Of a DNA stretch of 64,000 bases, positions 12,801 through 21,625 are shown piece by piece (position 1 is the stretch's first letter; the number at the start of each line of letters is the position of its first letter). The translations under genes were made by a program, and so were the position numbers. The notes beneath the pieces are model-generated. The model did no database searches, had not been told where the DNA came from, and saw only the letters and a program-made list of their open reading frames with translations. Location: assembly GCF_029227915.1 (NCBI RefSeq), contig NC_079889.1:3474001-3538000 (forward strand), in the 5' to 3' direction. This stretch comes from Hydractinia symbiolongicarpus (taxonomy: Eukaryota > Cnidaria > Hydrozoa > Anthoathecata > Hydractiniidae).

Positions 12801-15800
12801 TGCTGACGTTGCATTTATACCTTTAATTAAAAACAAGATCACTTTTAAGCTACAAAACTTTATATATGTCAAATATCATCAAGAGCACCAGTTCAATTTT
12901 GATATTATGCTTACTACCTTATTACATCATTAATGATGATGTCATAAAGTCAGATCGAAATCTTTGAACCCAAATATCTCATGAATAAAAAAGGGTTTTT
13001 ATTTCAAATAACTTGATAAACAACTTTTTATCCTCTTTAACATACAAAAATATCAATTTTAATGCAGGAATCCCTTTAAAGTTTACACCACCCTTACCAC
13101 TTCAGCTTTAATAACAAATTTGTTGATAGCATACAGTACAATACAGGGCCTAACAAATAACTCAATTAAATTATATATTTGCAATACTTACCCCATAGAG
13201 GAAGCAGTACTTCATCCGATGTTTTCATGCCCATTATATTGGAAATTTTGCAACTATATACATCTGTATCATTCCAGCTTGCAGCACTTAACATTAGCAC
13301 AGGTTCAATAACATTCTTGATAAGCTCCCCACCTTTATACCATTCATACTCTGGACTTGGAAATGCTTGAGCCTGACAGTAAATGGCCACTGGTGTGTTT
13401 AGAAGAAACGAAGCCTGTGGAATGAATTTAACCACTGGTTTCTGTATATCTAGAACAGAATAATAAGCGTTATGCAAGCCTTGGGGTAATGAATTTGATC
13501 TGAATATGAACACAGTCACCATTATACACAGGTTGAAAGTTAGAAAGAACATATTTAAGTAGTATTGCAATAGCATAATGAACAAACAATAAATTCCTTA
13601 CATTTTACAAAGATTTCAATCTCATTTGGGGATCTCTTCTTTGCAGCTCCATGGGACATTTCACAATGATATCTACCTTTATCGGTAAGCGTAGTGTTTA
13701 GTACAAGCAATGAATCTGTGTAATCTGGCAAGACAACATTGTTCCTGTACCATGTATACGATGCCTCTGTATGGTGACTTGACTGACAAAACAAAAACAC
13801 TCGTTCTCCAATTTTCACAATGTTTGAGCCAATTTGCATTAAGTTGATAGTAATTACTAAAACAGCAAGTGTAGTACTGGTTGTGACCTCAAAAAAAAAA
13901 CTTACACCTTAAGAAATATACATTCAAAATGCCTGGCTTTTTTTGACAAAATTTTTCTGAAATAAATGCACCATGTTTTGAAACTCAAAGGAGAACTATG
14001 TTGAACTATTATATTATTCTTTATGATTTAAATAATAACTGTGTAATTTTTTTTATATCTGTGAGCCAGTAATGATCAATCTGATGTTTCTAGTGCATAA
14101 TACAGGACCACTAGATTGCTCCATACAGCAGCCAAAGCAATCAAATATTTTTTCAGCATTTTGGTCTACGTTTGGTTTGACAGGTAGTTGGTTTGACAGG
14201 CTTGCATTTTAAAAAAATAGTATTATGACAAATCAGATGCAATAGTTATGTATCCTTTTTTAAATCATGCCACATTTAGTTGTCCAGATGAAATATGAGA
14301 AAGAATTTTAGAAAACACATACACTGAACATCATTCTCAACTTTTTTATTATGTGTCAACTCATACAACCAAACACCAGGCTCTCCAATGTTGCCAGTGA
14401 TTTTATCTAAGGGATACTTGAAGGAACCGTAGCCAGACAAGGTAAAGTTGAGTGATTCTTGACATTCATTACCAACTGTTGGAAATTTATATCCAACTTG
14501 AGCAGGTTTAAAGGAACTTGCCCACAACATTTCACCATATGAGAAACGCACAAAGGATTGAATGCCATCTGTAATTAATGCCACTTGAAACGTCACACCC
14601 TGTTCAAGATTTCAAATATTTTAGTTAAATTTAGGACTGTACATCAAAATAATTAATAAATAAATTACAGGGTTCAAAACTACTTCTTTGCCAGTGAACA
14701 ACACTATAAAAGATGTGATTATTACAATAAAAAAAACAGACAGACATAATTTATGGATTGGAATACTAAAAAGTTTTGCATGTCTTGATATTGGCAGGAC
14801 AATAATCATAAAATTAAAGGGAACACAAGGTATAGAATGATACTGGACTTATAGAGCTTAAAAAGTTTTTAAAAAGCTCTTTTTATTCTCAAGATATTCA
14901 CATTTAAAGAATTTAATTATGCTGCATACATTATGATATCTTATTAAAATTTTGAGATTTTCTGTCATCAGTAATTTTAGACGTGTTAAGGCATGTGCAT
15001 TCAAACTTTAGGTGAATTGATTAACATAATTTTTTTTGTCAAAATGACACTTCTTTGCTCATCCCAGGCCTCTTAATTTTTTACTGATGGCCCCATAACT
15101 TAGAACTGCATGTCGGTTTGCAAATAACTACAAGCACAAATGTTTACCTCAGTGGAGCCCCATGCTCTCGTGTTATACCATGTTGCTACATATACCCATA
15201 TGGCTTTAAAACTTGTCCCTGTCCCTAAAAACTTCTGAACATCCCTGGTGGCTCGATCAACAACATTAATAGATGTGTTTCCCCGTATATATAATGCATT
15301 TGTGATTGTATTATAAGTAGAGGAAGCACCAGTTACAGCTGTTAGTGTTAAATCTGCATAGAAAGGTGCCACTATTGGCCATGTTGACTTCAGCTCTGCA
15401 CCAAAAGAACCAGGTTCAAATGGACAAAGAGCCTTGTTAAAGGATATTAACCCATTTGTACAAACCTATAAAAAACACAGTAAGGTTGAACATTTTGTAG
15501 CAATACACCACAAGACGTGTAGCAATACACCACAAGACGTGTTAACAAGCACAGGTGCAGTGCACAGATTGATTGCAATTAATAACCCCTATGTTTTTCA
15601 GTGTTTAAGAGGCAACCTTTGCAATATAACTAATATGCAGATACCATTTGATATATAGTTTTCCATATAACACATTAAGAAAGTTATACTTCATATACAA
15701 TATTGCTTGAATTTCAATGGAATAAAATATAGTGAATTCTTGTTATGATAAAAATGCAGCAAAATGTACTGAAAGGCCACAAAAATGACGTTTACAAAAT

Positions 15801-18800
15801 ATTATTTTCAATTGCAATTAGGTGTGGATGAGTGGCTAGTTACGATGGTTCAGTCTATGTACAGCAATGCTAGAAGTCGTGTCAGGATTAACGATTCACT
15901 TAGTGATGAATTTAGTGTAAATGTTGGTGTACATCAGGGTTCTGTACTTAGTCCTTTGTTGTTTATTCTAGTTTTAGAAGCGCTGTCGATGGAGTTCAGA
16001 ACAGGTTGCCCATGGGAATTATTGTATGCAGATGATTTGGTTCTCATAGCAGAGTCGATGGAAGAATTAGTTGAAAAGTTTGAGAAGTGGAAGAAAGGAC
16101 TAGAAGAGAAAGGGCTGAAGGTAAACACAGCAAAGTCTAAAGTCATGATAAGTAGCATTGCAGCCAAGTGTGACCCTGTAGTTGGAAAGTGGCCTTGTGG
16201 AGTTTGCAGGAAAGGGGTTGGTAGTAACTCAATTTTTTGTCAGACTTGCAAGCATTGGGTACATAAGAAGTGCAGTAGTATTAGTGGAAGGTTAAGAGCT
16301 GGCATACAGTTTGTATGCAAGCATTGCAAAGGTGAGATTATAGAGAATGAAGTATTTCCAGCTTTAATGATGTACAACAGTGGCTCGTTAGAGATAGTTA
16401 AGAACTTCTGTTACTTAGGTGATATGTTGGGCAGTGAAGGGGGTGTTGGAAGAAGTGTTACTTGCTGGATAGGTTCTGCTTGGAAAAAGTTTAGAGAGTT
16501 ACTTCCTTTATTGACTAGCAGAGTCCTGTCAATTGAGGTAAAAGGTAGGTTGTATGAGGCCTGTGTAAGAAGTGTTATGTTGTACGGCAGTGAGACATGG
16601 GCAGTGAAGCAGGAAGATCTTGACCGTTTAGAAAGGAATGATATGAGAATGGTTAGGTGGATGTGTAATGCCAGTCTGAGAGACAGAAAGAGTTCAGATG
16701 AGCTAAGAATCAGGCTAAGTCTCTGTAGAATTAAAGATGTTATCCAGATAAGAAGATTGAATTGGCTGGGGCACTTGGAAAGAATGGAGGAGGATAATTG
16801 GGTAAGAAAGTGTAGAGACTTGATAGTTCCTGGGGCAAAGCCCAGAGGCAGACAGAGAAAGACTTGGCAGGAGGTTATAAGGACAGACTTGATAGAGAGG
16901 AAGTTGAGTTTAGATCTAACACAGTCTAGATCAGATTGGAAGAGGGTCATTAATATACCCCGTCCAACCCATGCTAGCATGGAAAACGGACGTTAAGCCG
17001 AGAATGATGATGATGATGAATTGCAAGGTTTTCTTAGCAATTTTTTCTTTGCATTATTTTCTAAGTTTTTTTGTGGTCCAAAATTTACAGATTGATTAAG
17101 TTGTGTTGTGAGTTTAAGGCTCTAAGGAAAATTCCAACAAATGTGATTACATCTTATAAAGTAATTATAAGGACTTTATAAAAGCTTAAGAAGTAGTTTT
17201 GAGTAATGGTCAATATTAAGGCTCTGAGAGGCATGAGACCTAAAAGTTTGACATACAGGTGTCTAAAAAATATAAACACTCAGTAAGGGATCGTCTCAAA
17301 ATGTTTGTACGTTTTTTTCCTATAATTATATGAACGGTACGAAGTACTTTGTTTACTTAAAGGCATGCCATACGAAGTGCTTTGTTTAAAATAAAAAATA
17401 TAAACAAAGTTTATGGGAACTTTTTAAATACAATACAAACTTAAACAAATTTTTTTTTATCATACAAAATGAAATAATACGAACTTTGAACAAACTAAAT
17501 TGCTATAAGCTTTTGAAACAAACTTCAAAAGTACCAGCGTAATTGCGCATAATTATGTCAATACGAAACTAGAAACAAAAGAATTATATAAATGAAGTTT
17601 TTTTGAAGTACAAAAAGAAAATTATACGAACTTTAAAGTAAGTAAATTGCTATACGAACTTTAAAAGTACCAGTGTAATTGCACATAATTGTTTCAAAAC
17701 GAAACCAGAAATAAAAGAAGTAAAACATACGAGGTTGACTTCCTTGAAAAAACTAGCAAAATTGCGTATTCCTAGGTTCAATCTACACAATCTACAGCGA
17801 TCTCTTAACTTCTACAATCCTGTTTTCATGATTTCTAAACAATCTATGGAGATCTTTTTACTTTCTACAATGCCGTTTTCATGATTTTTAAACGATCCAC
17901 GGCAATCTTTTCACTTTCTAGGATCCCGTTTTCATGAATTTTTACACGATCGATGGGGATCTTTTGGTTTTCTACGATCCTGTATTCATGAATTTTAAAC
18001 GTTCCATAGCGATCTTTTCGCTTTCTACGATCCTGTTTTCATAATTTTTAAACAATCTACGGTGAAATTTTTGCTAATATATATAAAATGCTGTGGAAAG
18101 GATCCCTATAGACCTTAGATAAACAGTTTAATTAAATAAACAAAGTTTGTATAACAAAAAATAACTTTATAATTGTTGAAAAAATTTCGACATAAAACTA
18201 CAGATAATAGTCCAATAGCTAATAAACAAAATTTGTATAAGTAAATTTTAATACGAAACTTCATTGAAATGATGCGAACTACACACAAACTTTATTTAAA
18301 AGTAATCTAGTATTAAGGTTTTAGGATATTGAGGCCCAGCAGACAGGCTGATGAGAGTTATGTTACCATCACAAGACAGACTGATGATGACCATGCTTTT
18401 TAACTTATTTGCATTTTCAAAATTATTGGCAAATTAACTCACTAGGTTGGGATGATCACCACTGCAGATAGTTTAGCGAAAAGGGAAGTTCTTTAATTAA
18501 AACTGTTGCAGAGTTGAACCTACACAACAAAAACTTTGTCTATGTCTATTGCTGTATGTTTTGTGCTATGTTTTGCAGACTTTTTGCATGAGGGCAGTAG
18601 AAAAAAAAAGTTATTGCTCATCTTCAATACCTAATTTTAGCTCATCTTTAGTATCTGTTACAAATATTAAAAAAATAAAAAAAACAGCTGGATGGTAATT
18701 TCTGCTTTGTAAAACATGTATATTTGAAAAAATGTAGTTTTTGTACAATACTTTGAGTTGATTTTCAATTGCTTTTTTCTAAGTGGAAGGAGTAAAATAA

Positions 18801-20704
18801 AATGCAATTTTTTAGCAGTTTTGTAGCAGATGAAAGCTGGTAATCCACAATTGTTAGTTACAAGCAGAGGTTTTTCTTGTGCATCAACAGTTTACTTGTG
18901 TTATTAAGTTGATATATAATTATGTTAGCAGTGACAAATGCCTATATACATTGATTTTAATAAAGGCTTATTGCTACTTATAAATTTAATCCTTTTGAGT
19001 TCTATTAAGACAAAAAATATGTTTAGAAACCTTACATCAACAAAGCTACACAAGGTAGATATTAGAAACTGTAAAGCATAAAAAGGTTGCTTATTATTTT
19101 AACCCTTGAAAAAAAATAAGTCCTGCTCTTGAGGACCAAAATATCTGTGAATGACAGCTAATTGAGGACTGTCATTTGAAAGAACCATTAACACATTTAG
19201 CAGGATATAATTGATTACATATTCAGAATTTTTATGAAAAAATATATGCTGCTAAGAAATCATTTTGCTATTTTGTAATTTATATAAAAGACTGCTTACA
19301 AAAACTGTGGAAGCAACATCTGTCTTGCAATATGGCAAGCCAAATGGTAATATTGGTGCTTGTGTCGAGTCATCATCCTTACCAGCTAAGATTTCACGAG
19401 CTTCATAAGTAAAATTATAGAGTCTTTGGGCCCATTGAGCTAAATATGACATACAATAAGATATTTAAATATGTACTAATGCAAGATGTATGTTTGTTTT
19501 CTACCAAAAGCATGCTTGGTAGTAAGGATCCTAAATGCAGATATTTAATTTATTTATACATTTAGTGACACCTACATTTACACAAAGTCTAACTGTCTGA
19601 ATAGCTGTCTAAACAGCTAGATACTAATTCTAATAGCCAAGAATAATTTATATATTTAAACATACCTAATACTTGAACAAAAATTTAAGGAGACATTTTT
19701 AAATATTAATAATAATAATTTTTCAAGAAAGATCAAAAATATAAAAAAAACCCACCAGCTATAATGTTATATGCTATAATTGGGTTTTTTGCAATTGATT
19801 ATAAAAGTCAGCTTTTAAAAAGAAAAAATCGGTGATTGGGCGCTAGGAAAAGCAAAGTAATTATCAGACTATTCTGTCACACAAAGACATTTTAATAGGA
19901 CTTTAAAGGAATTCAAAAAACTCAAAAGGCATCAATTTACACTTGATAATAGCTCATGACCCAAACGATGTTTCCATAAAAAGAAACCCACAGGAAAAGA
20001 CCTCTCTTCACCAAATCCTAGCATCTTTTAGTAAACAAAAAATAACGTCACGCCAAATCCTTCTATGTTGCTAGCTACCGATTTTAAGTTGTTTTGAATT
20101 GGGAGGTCAGCTTTTAACAGCAAATATTTATTTGTTAAAACAATTCAAGAAAAAAACAAAATCTTACCACTTTGATCTATGTCGGATAAGCGTCCGTCAC
20201 CAATTTGAACTGTACAAATTACCAGCAACAATGCCAACAGTTTATCTACAAGGTTGTTAGAAAAACGAAAACGAAAGTATTGTTCCGGACGACATGTTCT
20301 CTTGACCCCCGACCCCTTATCCCTTCCCACATATTAGGGCCCGAACAACCAAGGGGGAAAGACGGTAATTCTAAAATAATTAAAAAAAAAAGCAATCTAT
20401 AATTGTTTCAGGCAGCAATAAGATTTCATAACAAATCAATCGTTTCTGATAAGATTGCAAATAGTCCCTTCAGTAAATATTTCTACCTCATAGGCCGCCA
20501 AACATGGTACCCTTTCAGTTAAACAATATAACATTGCGCCCCCCCCCCATCCCCGGCGAAATAATTTTGCTCTCTACGGCCCTGCATGTATGCAAATCAA
20601 AATCTATCGTTGGAATTATTTATTTTCAAACGCGTTAAGAAACCCTGGGTATATGTAAATTTAGATACGGAGATGGACTTACCTATAGCAATTTCCTTAA
20701 ACAT
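583..20704 (-). CDS. Large secreted/cell-surface NIDO plus multi-immunoglobulin protein (3' end outside window)
   Basis: I assembled the gene from exons with GT-AG boundaries and continuous frame. The order is ATG exon 20,683-20,704, then 20,168-20,245, 19,300-19,439, 15,148-15,465 and 14,323-14,599, followed by 20 Ig domains down to 583. That gives about 1,970 residues in the window. The start MFKEIAI joins, across a phase-1 intron, to DKLLALLLVICTVQIGDG, a good signal peptide. Residues of roughly 60-240 form a NIDO domain (first found in nidogen). Each Ig domain has the usual Cys...Trp...Asp-x-Gly-x-Tyr-x-Cys pattern, with many N-glycosylation sites. No membrane segment or stop is seen, so the C-terminus lies left of the window. 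NIDO-Ig proteins are extracellular; adhesion, matrix or recognition is the likely role, but the ligand is unknown. Hemicentin-like or allorecognition-like function is possible but not shown. No one database family is claimed. Confidence 0.9.
1099..1218 (-). CDS. Ig domain 19, second half exon
   Basis: 120 bp, phase 1-1, acceptor TTTTTCAG, donor GTAAGT. It encodes GSQSTYVLNSISKSEEG and SYRCVAANVFG, completing domain 19. Joined with the previous exon it makes a normal 85-residue Ig domain. Confidence 0.83.
1325..1459 (-). CDS. Ig domain 19, first half exon
   Basis: 135 bp, phase 1-1. It encodes LNKPTLSKISHGDVWEG and VVLKCSVEGTLPITYQWYKE, and ends VALS just after the Trp strand at a GTATTG donor. 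The rest of the domain is in the next exon. Confidence 0.83.
1591..1824 (-). CDS. Ig domain 18 exon (short, divergent)
   Basis: 234 bp, the shortest Ig exon, phase 1-1, acceptor TTTTAG, donor GTAAGA. It reads IDQPIIATTNKSN, IVLNCSTNGNPEVTYKW and YLSRYTCTVKNTVG. It has no Met, so plain ORF finding misses it. The Asp-x-Gly turn before the second Cys is lost, while both Cys and the Trp are kept. It has several Asn-x-Ser/Thr sites. Confidence 0.82.
2642..2896 (-). CDS. Ig domain 17 exon
   Basis: 255 bp, phase 1-1, donor GTAAGT, acceptor CTGAACAG. It starts LTSPVISKSPLSITNEED, then VVFTCHARGESQISYQWFKD and TDHGLYHCVVKNNAG. Confidence 0.88.
3106..3351 (-). CDS. Ig domain 16 exon
   Basis: 246 bp, phase 1-1, donor GTAAGT. 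Motifs are KNITCASSGAPKVDYSWKF and SEAGGYECITTNGF. Confidence 0.87.
3452..3706 (-). CDS. Ig domain 15 exon
   Basis: 255 bp, phase 1-1, donor GTAAGT. Motifs are LLLTCKHFSSDDVSYEWFKE and GDIGNYSCSTANSF. The open frame of Ig 14 runs through the short intron into this exon by chance, but splice sites at both ends are clear. Confidence 0.87.
3782..4033 (-). CDS. Ig domain 14 exon
   Basis: 252 bp, phase 1-1, donor GTGAGT. Motifs are ITLICSTNGTPSVSYIW and NEVGEYQCEASNG. Confidence 0.88.
4175..4429 (-). CDS. Ig domain 13 exon
   Basis: 255 bp, phase 1-1, donor GTATGT. Motifs are LILYCNGSGSYPLTYGWMKD and SSSGDYRCIIVNPYG. The subtype is as for Ig 9 and 11. Confidence 0.88.
5562..5810 (-). CDS. Ig domain 12 exon
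   Basis: 249 bp, phase 1-1, donor GTAGGT. It starts IDAPSITSIPEQPIIGGN, then VFMQCFVDMFPAATSMEW and KDSGTYQCIVMNKAG. It is followed by a 1.13-kb intron (4,430-5,561). Confidence 0.87.
6242..6499 (-). CDS. Ig domain 11 exon
   Basis: 258 bp, phase 1-1, donor GTATGA. Motifs are VTLTCDTQGTLPITYRWLKD and IDNGTYQCDVSN. The Asp-x-Gly turn is IDNG, one residue longer than usual. The subtype is as for Ig 9. Confidence 0.88.
6980..7231 (-). CDS. Ig domain 10 exon
   Basis: 252 bp, phase 1-1, donor GTGAGT. Motifs are TNFSCTLHANPSIEVSDW, WKHNGVTVGFGPVLQL and KESGIYECSAKNIAG. It closely matches Ig 8. Confidence 0.9.
7581..7841 (-). CDS. Ig domain 9 exon
   Basis: 261 bp, phase 1-1, donor GTAAGT. Motifs are LLLTCNVEETLPLTYTWLKD and DRGKYACSVVYGNG. 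It belongs to the 'LPxTYxWxKDG' subtype with Ig 11, 13 and 19. It enters with CT, so the shared codon is TCT (Ser). Confidence 0.88.
7962..8216 (-). CDS. Ig domain 8 exon
   Basis: 255 bp, phase 1-1, donor GTGAGT. Motifs are MQLSCDVVSNPQVLPND, ITWKHNGVAIGLSNPLIL and SSSGVYECIVKNVAG. It is closest within the gene to Ig 10. Confidence 0.9.
8473..8727 (-). CDS. Ig domain 7 exon
   Basis: 255 bp, phase 1-1, donor GTAGGT. Motifs are ISFTCHADGFPILTYDW and KKAGSYECIVSNGAG. There is an extra Cys near the N-terminal end (IKVCPDV), not usual for a V/I-set strand A. Confidence 0.87.
9555..9815 (-). CDS. Ig domain 6 exon
   Basis: 261 bp, phase 1-1, donor GTGAGT. Motifs are VTLSCTANASPDFEAKNG, FVWTHNTDYVSSGPVLVL and SASGTYQCTTTN. 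The longer first half and WTHN form resemble Ig 8 and Ig 10 (WKHN). Confidence 0.88.
9916..10170 (-). CDS. Ig domain 5 exon
   Basis: 255 bp, phase 1-1. It starts IQRPNISGPSSPFLEHSNG, has QLVCLVDAFPRPTAWAWYKD and ends DAGKYTCEVSNAFG. The first part has no Met, so a simple ORF search sees only its second half. Confidence 0.88.
10512..10769 (-). CDS. Ig domain 4 exon
   Basis: 258 bp, phase 1-1. Motifs are ITLLCSIVAVPSVSTYNW and KQSAGNYTCKVSHDLG. The donor is GTAAGT. Confidence 0.88.
11664..11918 (-). CDS. Ig domain 3 exon
   Basis: 255 bp, phase 1-1. Motifs are VTISCSPADNTDFVLTW and REQSGGYVCKSSK. It has several N-glycosylation sites. The acceptor is TTTTTAG and the donor GTAAGT. Confidence 0.87.
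11919..13191 (-). other. Intron between Ig 2 and Ig 3
   Basis: AT-rich intron with no exon or element that I can define. The part near 12,900-13,080 has the ordinary low-complexity style of dispersed repeats seen also in the intron at 4,930-5,160. Confidence 0.6.
13192..13449 (-). CDS. Ig domain 2 exon
   Basis: 258 bp, phase 1-1. Motifs are VAIYCQAQAFPSPEYEW and NDTDVYSCKISN. It leaves with G rather than T before the donor GTAAGT, so the codon shared with Ig 3 is GAG. A 1.27-kb intron follows. Confidence 0.88.
13602..13856 (-). CDS. Ig domain 1 exon
   Basis: 255 bp, phase 1-1. Core motifs are FLFCQSS, YTWYRNN and DKGRYHCEMSHG. It joins the NIDO exon with a split Leu codon, not the Tyr seen at most later junctions. 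Confidence 0.88.
14323..14599 (-). CDS. NIDO-Ig gene exon 5: NIDO domain, C-terminal part
   Basis: The exon enters at phase 0 and leaves at phase 1. It encodes GVTFQVALITDGIQSFVRFS and then KPAQVGYKF, the end of the NIDO fold, followed by a Gly/Phe-rich tail with one N-glycosylation site and a link into Ig 1. The acceptor TTGAACAG and donor GTATGT fit the frame. Confidence 0.88.
15148..15465 (-). CDS. NIDO-Ig gene exon 4: NIDO domain, central part
   Basis: A 106-codon exon, phase 0 at both ends (acceptor TATAG, donor GTAAAC). It contains the NIDO hallmarks VCTNGLISF, WPIVAPFYADLTL and FKAIWVYVATWYNTRA. The NIDO domain is a globular extracellular module of nidogen, SNED1, mucin-4 and relatives. 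Confidence 0.9.
15499..15541. repeat. Short tandem duplication, about 22-bp unit, 2 copies
   Basis: The unit TAGCAATACACCACAAGACG occurs twice in direct succession just upstream of NIDO exon 4, within the intron. Confidence 0.8.
15810..15817 (+). repeat. Target-site duplication, left copy (AATTGCAA)
   Basis: Identical to 17,019-17,026 at the other end of the LINE, as expected from target-primed insertion. Confidence 0.75.
15818..16996 (+). pseudogene. Reverse transcriptase C-terminal fragment with an inserted PHD-like zinc finger
   Basis: About 390 codons are still open. The order is RT block with VHQGSVLSPLLFILVLEAL, the YADD catalytic box (LLYADDLVLIAES), then a Cys4-His-Cys3-type finger (CGVCRKGVGSNSIFCQTC followed by HWVHKKC and CKHC). 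Then come the thumb-like FCYLGDMLG and SVMLYGSETWAV segments and the tail WLGHLERM with RGRQRKTW. The first RT blocks and any endonuclease are missing. An open frame over the whole fragment suggests a fairly young insertion. RTs of this style are widespread in invertebrates; I do not assign a clade. Confidence 0.85.
15818..17018 (+). mobile_element. 5'-truncated non-LTR retrotransposon (LINE) inserted antisense in an intron
   Basis: The insertion is bounded by an 8-bp direct repeat AATTGCAA at 15,810-15,817 and 17,019-17,026. The 3' end is a short (TGATGA) repeat, not poly-A, as in several non-LTR groups. It carries only the C-terminal part of a reverse-transcriptase ORF, so the copy is 5'-truncated and cannot move by itself. 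It lies opposite to the host gene and within an intron, so it need not disturb the protein. Confidence 0.85.
17019..17026 (+). repeat. Target-site duplication, right copy (AATTGCAA)
   Basis: Follows the TGATGATGATG tail of the LINE directly and matches 15,810-15,817. Confidence 0.75.
17430..17745. repeat. Two diverged tandem copies of a 136-bp AT-rich unit
   Basis: Both copies contain ATACGAACTTT, AAATTGCTAT, then GTACCAG and GTAATTGC (GTACCAG at 17,531 and 17,667) and CGAAAC near the end. This is intronic and non-coding. Confidence 0.65.
17780..18075. repeat. Minisatellite, 53-54-bp unit, about 5 copies
   Basis: Units begin TCTACAATCCTGTTTTCATG and contain AAACAATCTA and GATCTTTT. Starts at 17,811, 17,864, 17,917, 17,971 and 18,024 give periods of 53, 53, 54 and 53. 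The copies are diverged by several substitutions each. Confidence 0.85.
19300..19439 (-). CDS. NIDO-Ig gene exon 3: start of the NIDO region
   Basis: The acceptor is ATTTAG and the donor GTAAGC; the exon enters at phase 1 and leaves at phase 0. It encodes QWAQRLYNFTYEAREILAG then LPFGLPYCKTDVASTVF, the typical entry strand of a NIDO domain. The next exon continues VCTNGLISF in frame. Confidence 0.85.
20168..20245 (-). CDS. NIDO-Ig gene exon 2: hydrophobic core of the signal peptide
   Basis: The acceptor is CCTTGTAG after a T-rich tract, and the donor is GTAAGA, phase 1 at both ends. It encodes KLLALLLVICTVQIGDG followed by RLSDIDQS; cleavage after the VQIGDG region is plausible. The open frame continues upstream to 20,330 but has no ATG, which supports the splice. 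Confidence 0.8.
20683..20704 (-). CDS. NIDO-Ig gene exon 1: start codon and first 7 residues
   Basis: The ATG (20,702-20,704) opens MFKEIAI and ends in G before a GTAAGT donor, phase 1. The G joins AT of the next exon to make GAT (Asp). An upstream ATG in another frame reaches TAG at the junction, so it was not chosen. Confidence 0.75.
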
Positions 20705-20947
20705 TTCGTTTCAGCCATTGACAACTTGATCATTCAAACTGAATAATAAAACAGAAAAAATTAACTTTTTTACTATGTTTCAGTGGCAACAATTTTACTT
20801 AAATTTTTTTTACAAAATAAAAACAAAATTGGCAGATAATTTAGTTTTTTTGTTCTTAATTAATTAAATGTGTACCTTTTAATTTCCCAATCAATATTTT
20901 CTATCCCAAATGGATTGTATAAACATAGGTTATAACAGACGCAATAT

Positions 20948-21352
20948 TTATTTACCCTCGCAGGAATACTGCGGCAATTCTTTCTGTATTGATAGAATTA
21001 CTAAGACAACACGCCACGTCATTACAGAACTGACTGTCACGCACAAGTGGAAAAAATTGAAAGCCAATTCTAATTCAAGTTGTGTTAATTTTGGGTACGT
21101 CATACATTGGAAATGTTTATCACTAAACCTTCTCGATTTGTCTCGTTTTGAACTATCTCGTTTGAAAGAAGAATTTAAACAAGTAATATAGACCCAAAGT
21201 ATGTTCCATGACATCATTCCAGCTATGATGAGACTAAGAACACCTTTTTTCCTGAGAAAATACGTTGTTCTAATAAGAATATCAACCGTAAGTTCTCGTT
21301 TCACAGTCATTTTCGTCATTGTTTCTGGAAAGTTTGAGGACAGTCCACACAT
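20948..21352 (-). CDS. Possible small membrane protein (134 residues), unrecognised
   Basis: An ATG-initiated frame of 134 codons with base composition less AT-rich than its surroundings. It has two hydrophobic stretches (GVLSLIIAGMMSWNILWVYI and FFHLCVTVSSVMTW then VVLVILSI) and a basic, Ser/Lys/Arg-rich middle. An AATAAAT motif follows the stop directly. I do not recognise any family. It could equally be a chance frame or an exon of something larger, since the opposite strand is also open for 93 codons in part of it. Confidence 0.25.
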   Translation of the reverse strand: MCGLSSNFPETMTKMTVKRELTVDILIRTTYFLRKKGVLSLIIAGMMSWNILWVYITCLNSSFKRDSSKRDKSRRFSDKHFQCMTYPKLTQLELELAFNFFHLCVTVSSVMTWRVVLVILSIQKELPQYSCEGK

Positions 21353-21625
21353 TACAATTATATGGAGATTTTATGTCTCGTGACTTATAAGCTTGCCTTA
21401 TAAAGAAGTGAGTCTCAGTGGGTTTCACTACTCCCGTAAACATTTTGCGTGACAAACAGAAGTATACAGTTATTACCATATCTAGATTCTTTTGAAATAG
21501 TTGTTAACCAGTGGGCAAAGCAACCATTTTTGGTCCAAAGATAGACAAACATACAGTCAGACGCATGGCGATCATTTTACTACAAATATGTTTCATTTAT
21601 GTATTAGTGAAAAGAATTAATTCAC

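Larger units (their letters stand above)
15466..19299 (-). other. Large intron 3 of the NIDO-Ig gene, hosting repeats
   Basis: 3.8-kb intron between NIDO exons. It holds a 21-22-bp direct duplication (15,499-15,541), the antisense LINE fragment (15,818-17,018), the two-copy 136-bp repeat near 17,430-17,745 and the 53-bp minisatellite (about 17,780-18,075). The stretch 18,300-19,290 shows nothing I can name. Confidence 0.75.

Noticed and set aside
20246-20330. Upstream extension of the signal-peptide exon to a GTG at 20,330
   Set aside because: No ATG in this frame, and a strong acceptor (CCTTGTAG) with a matching ATG exon at 20,683-20,704 explains the start better.
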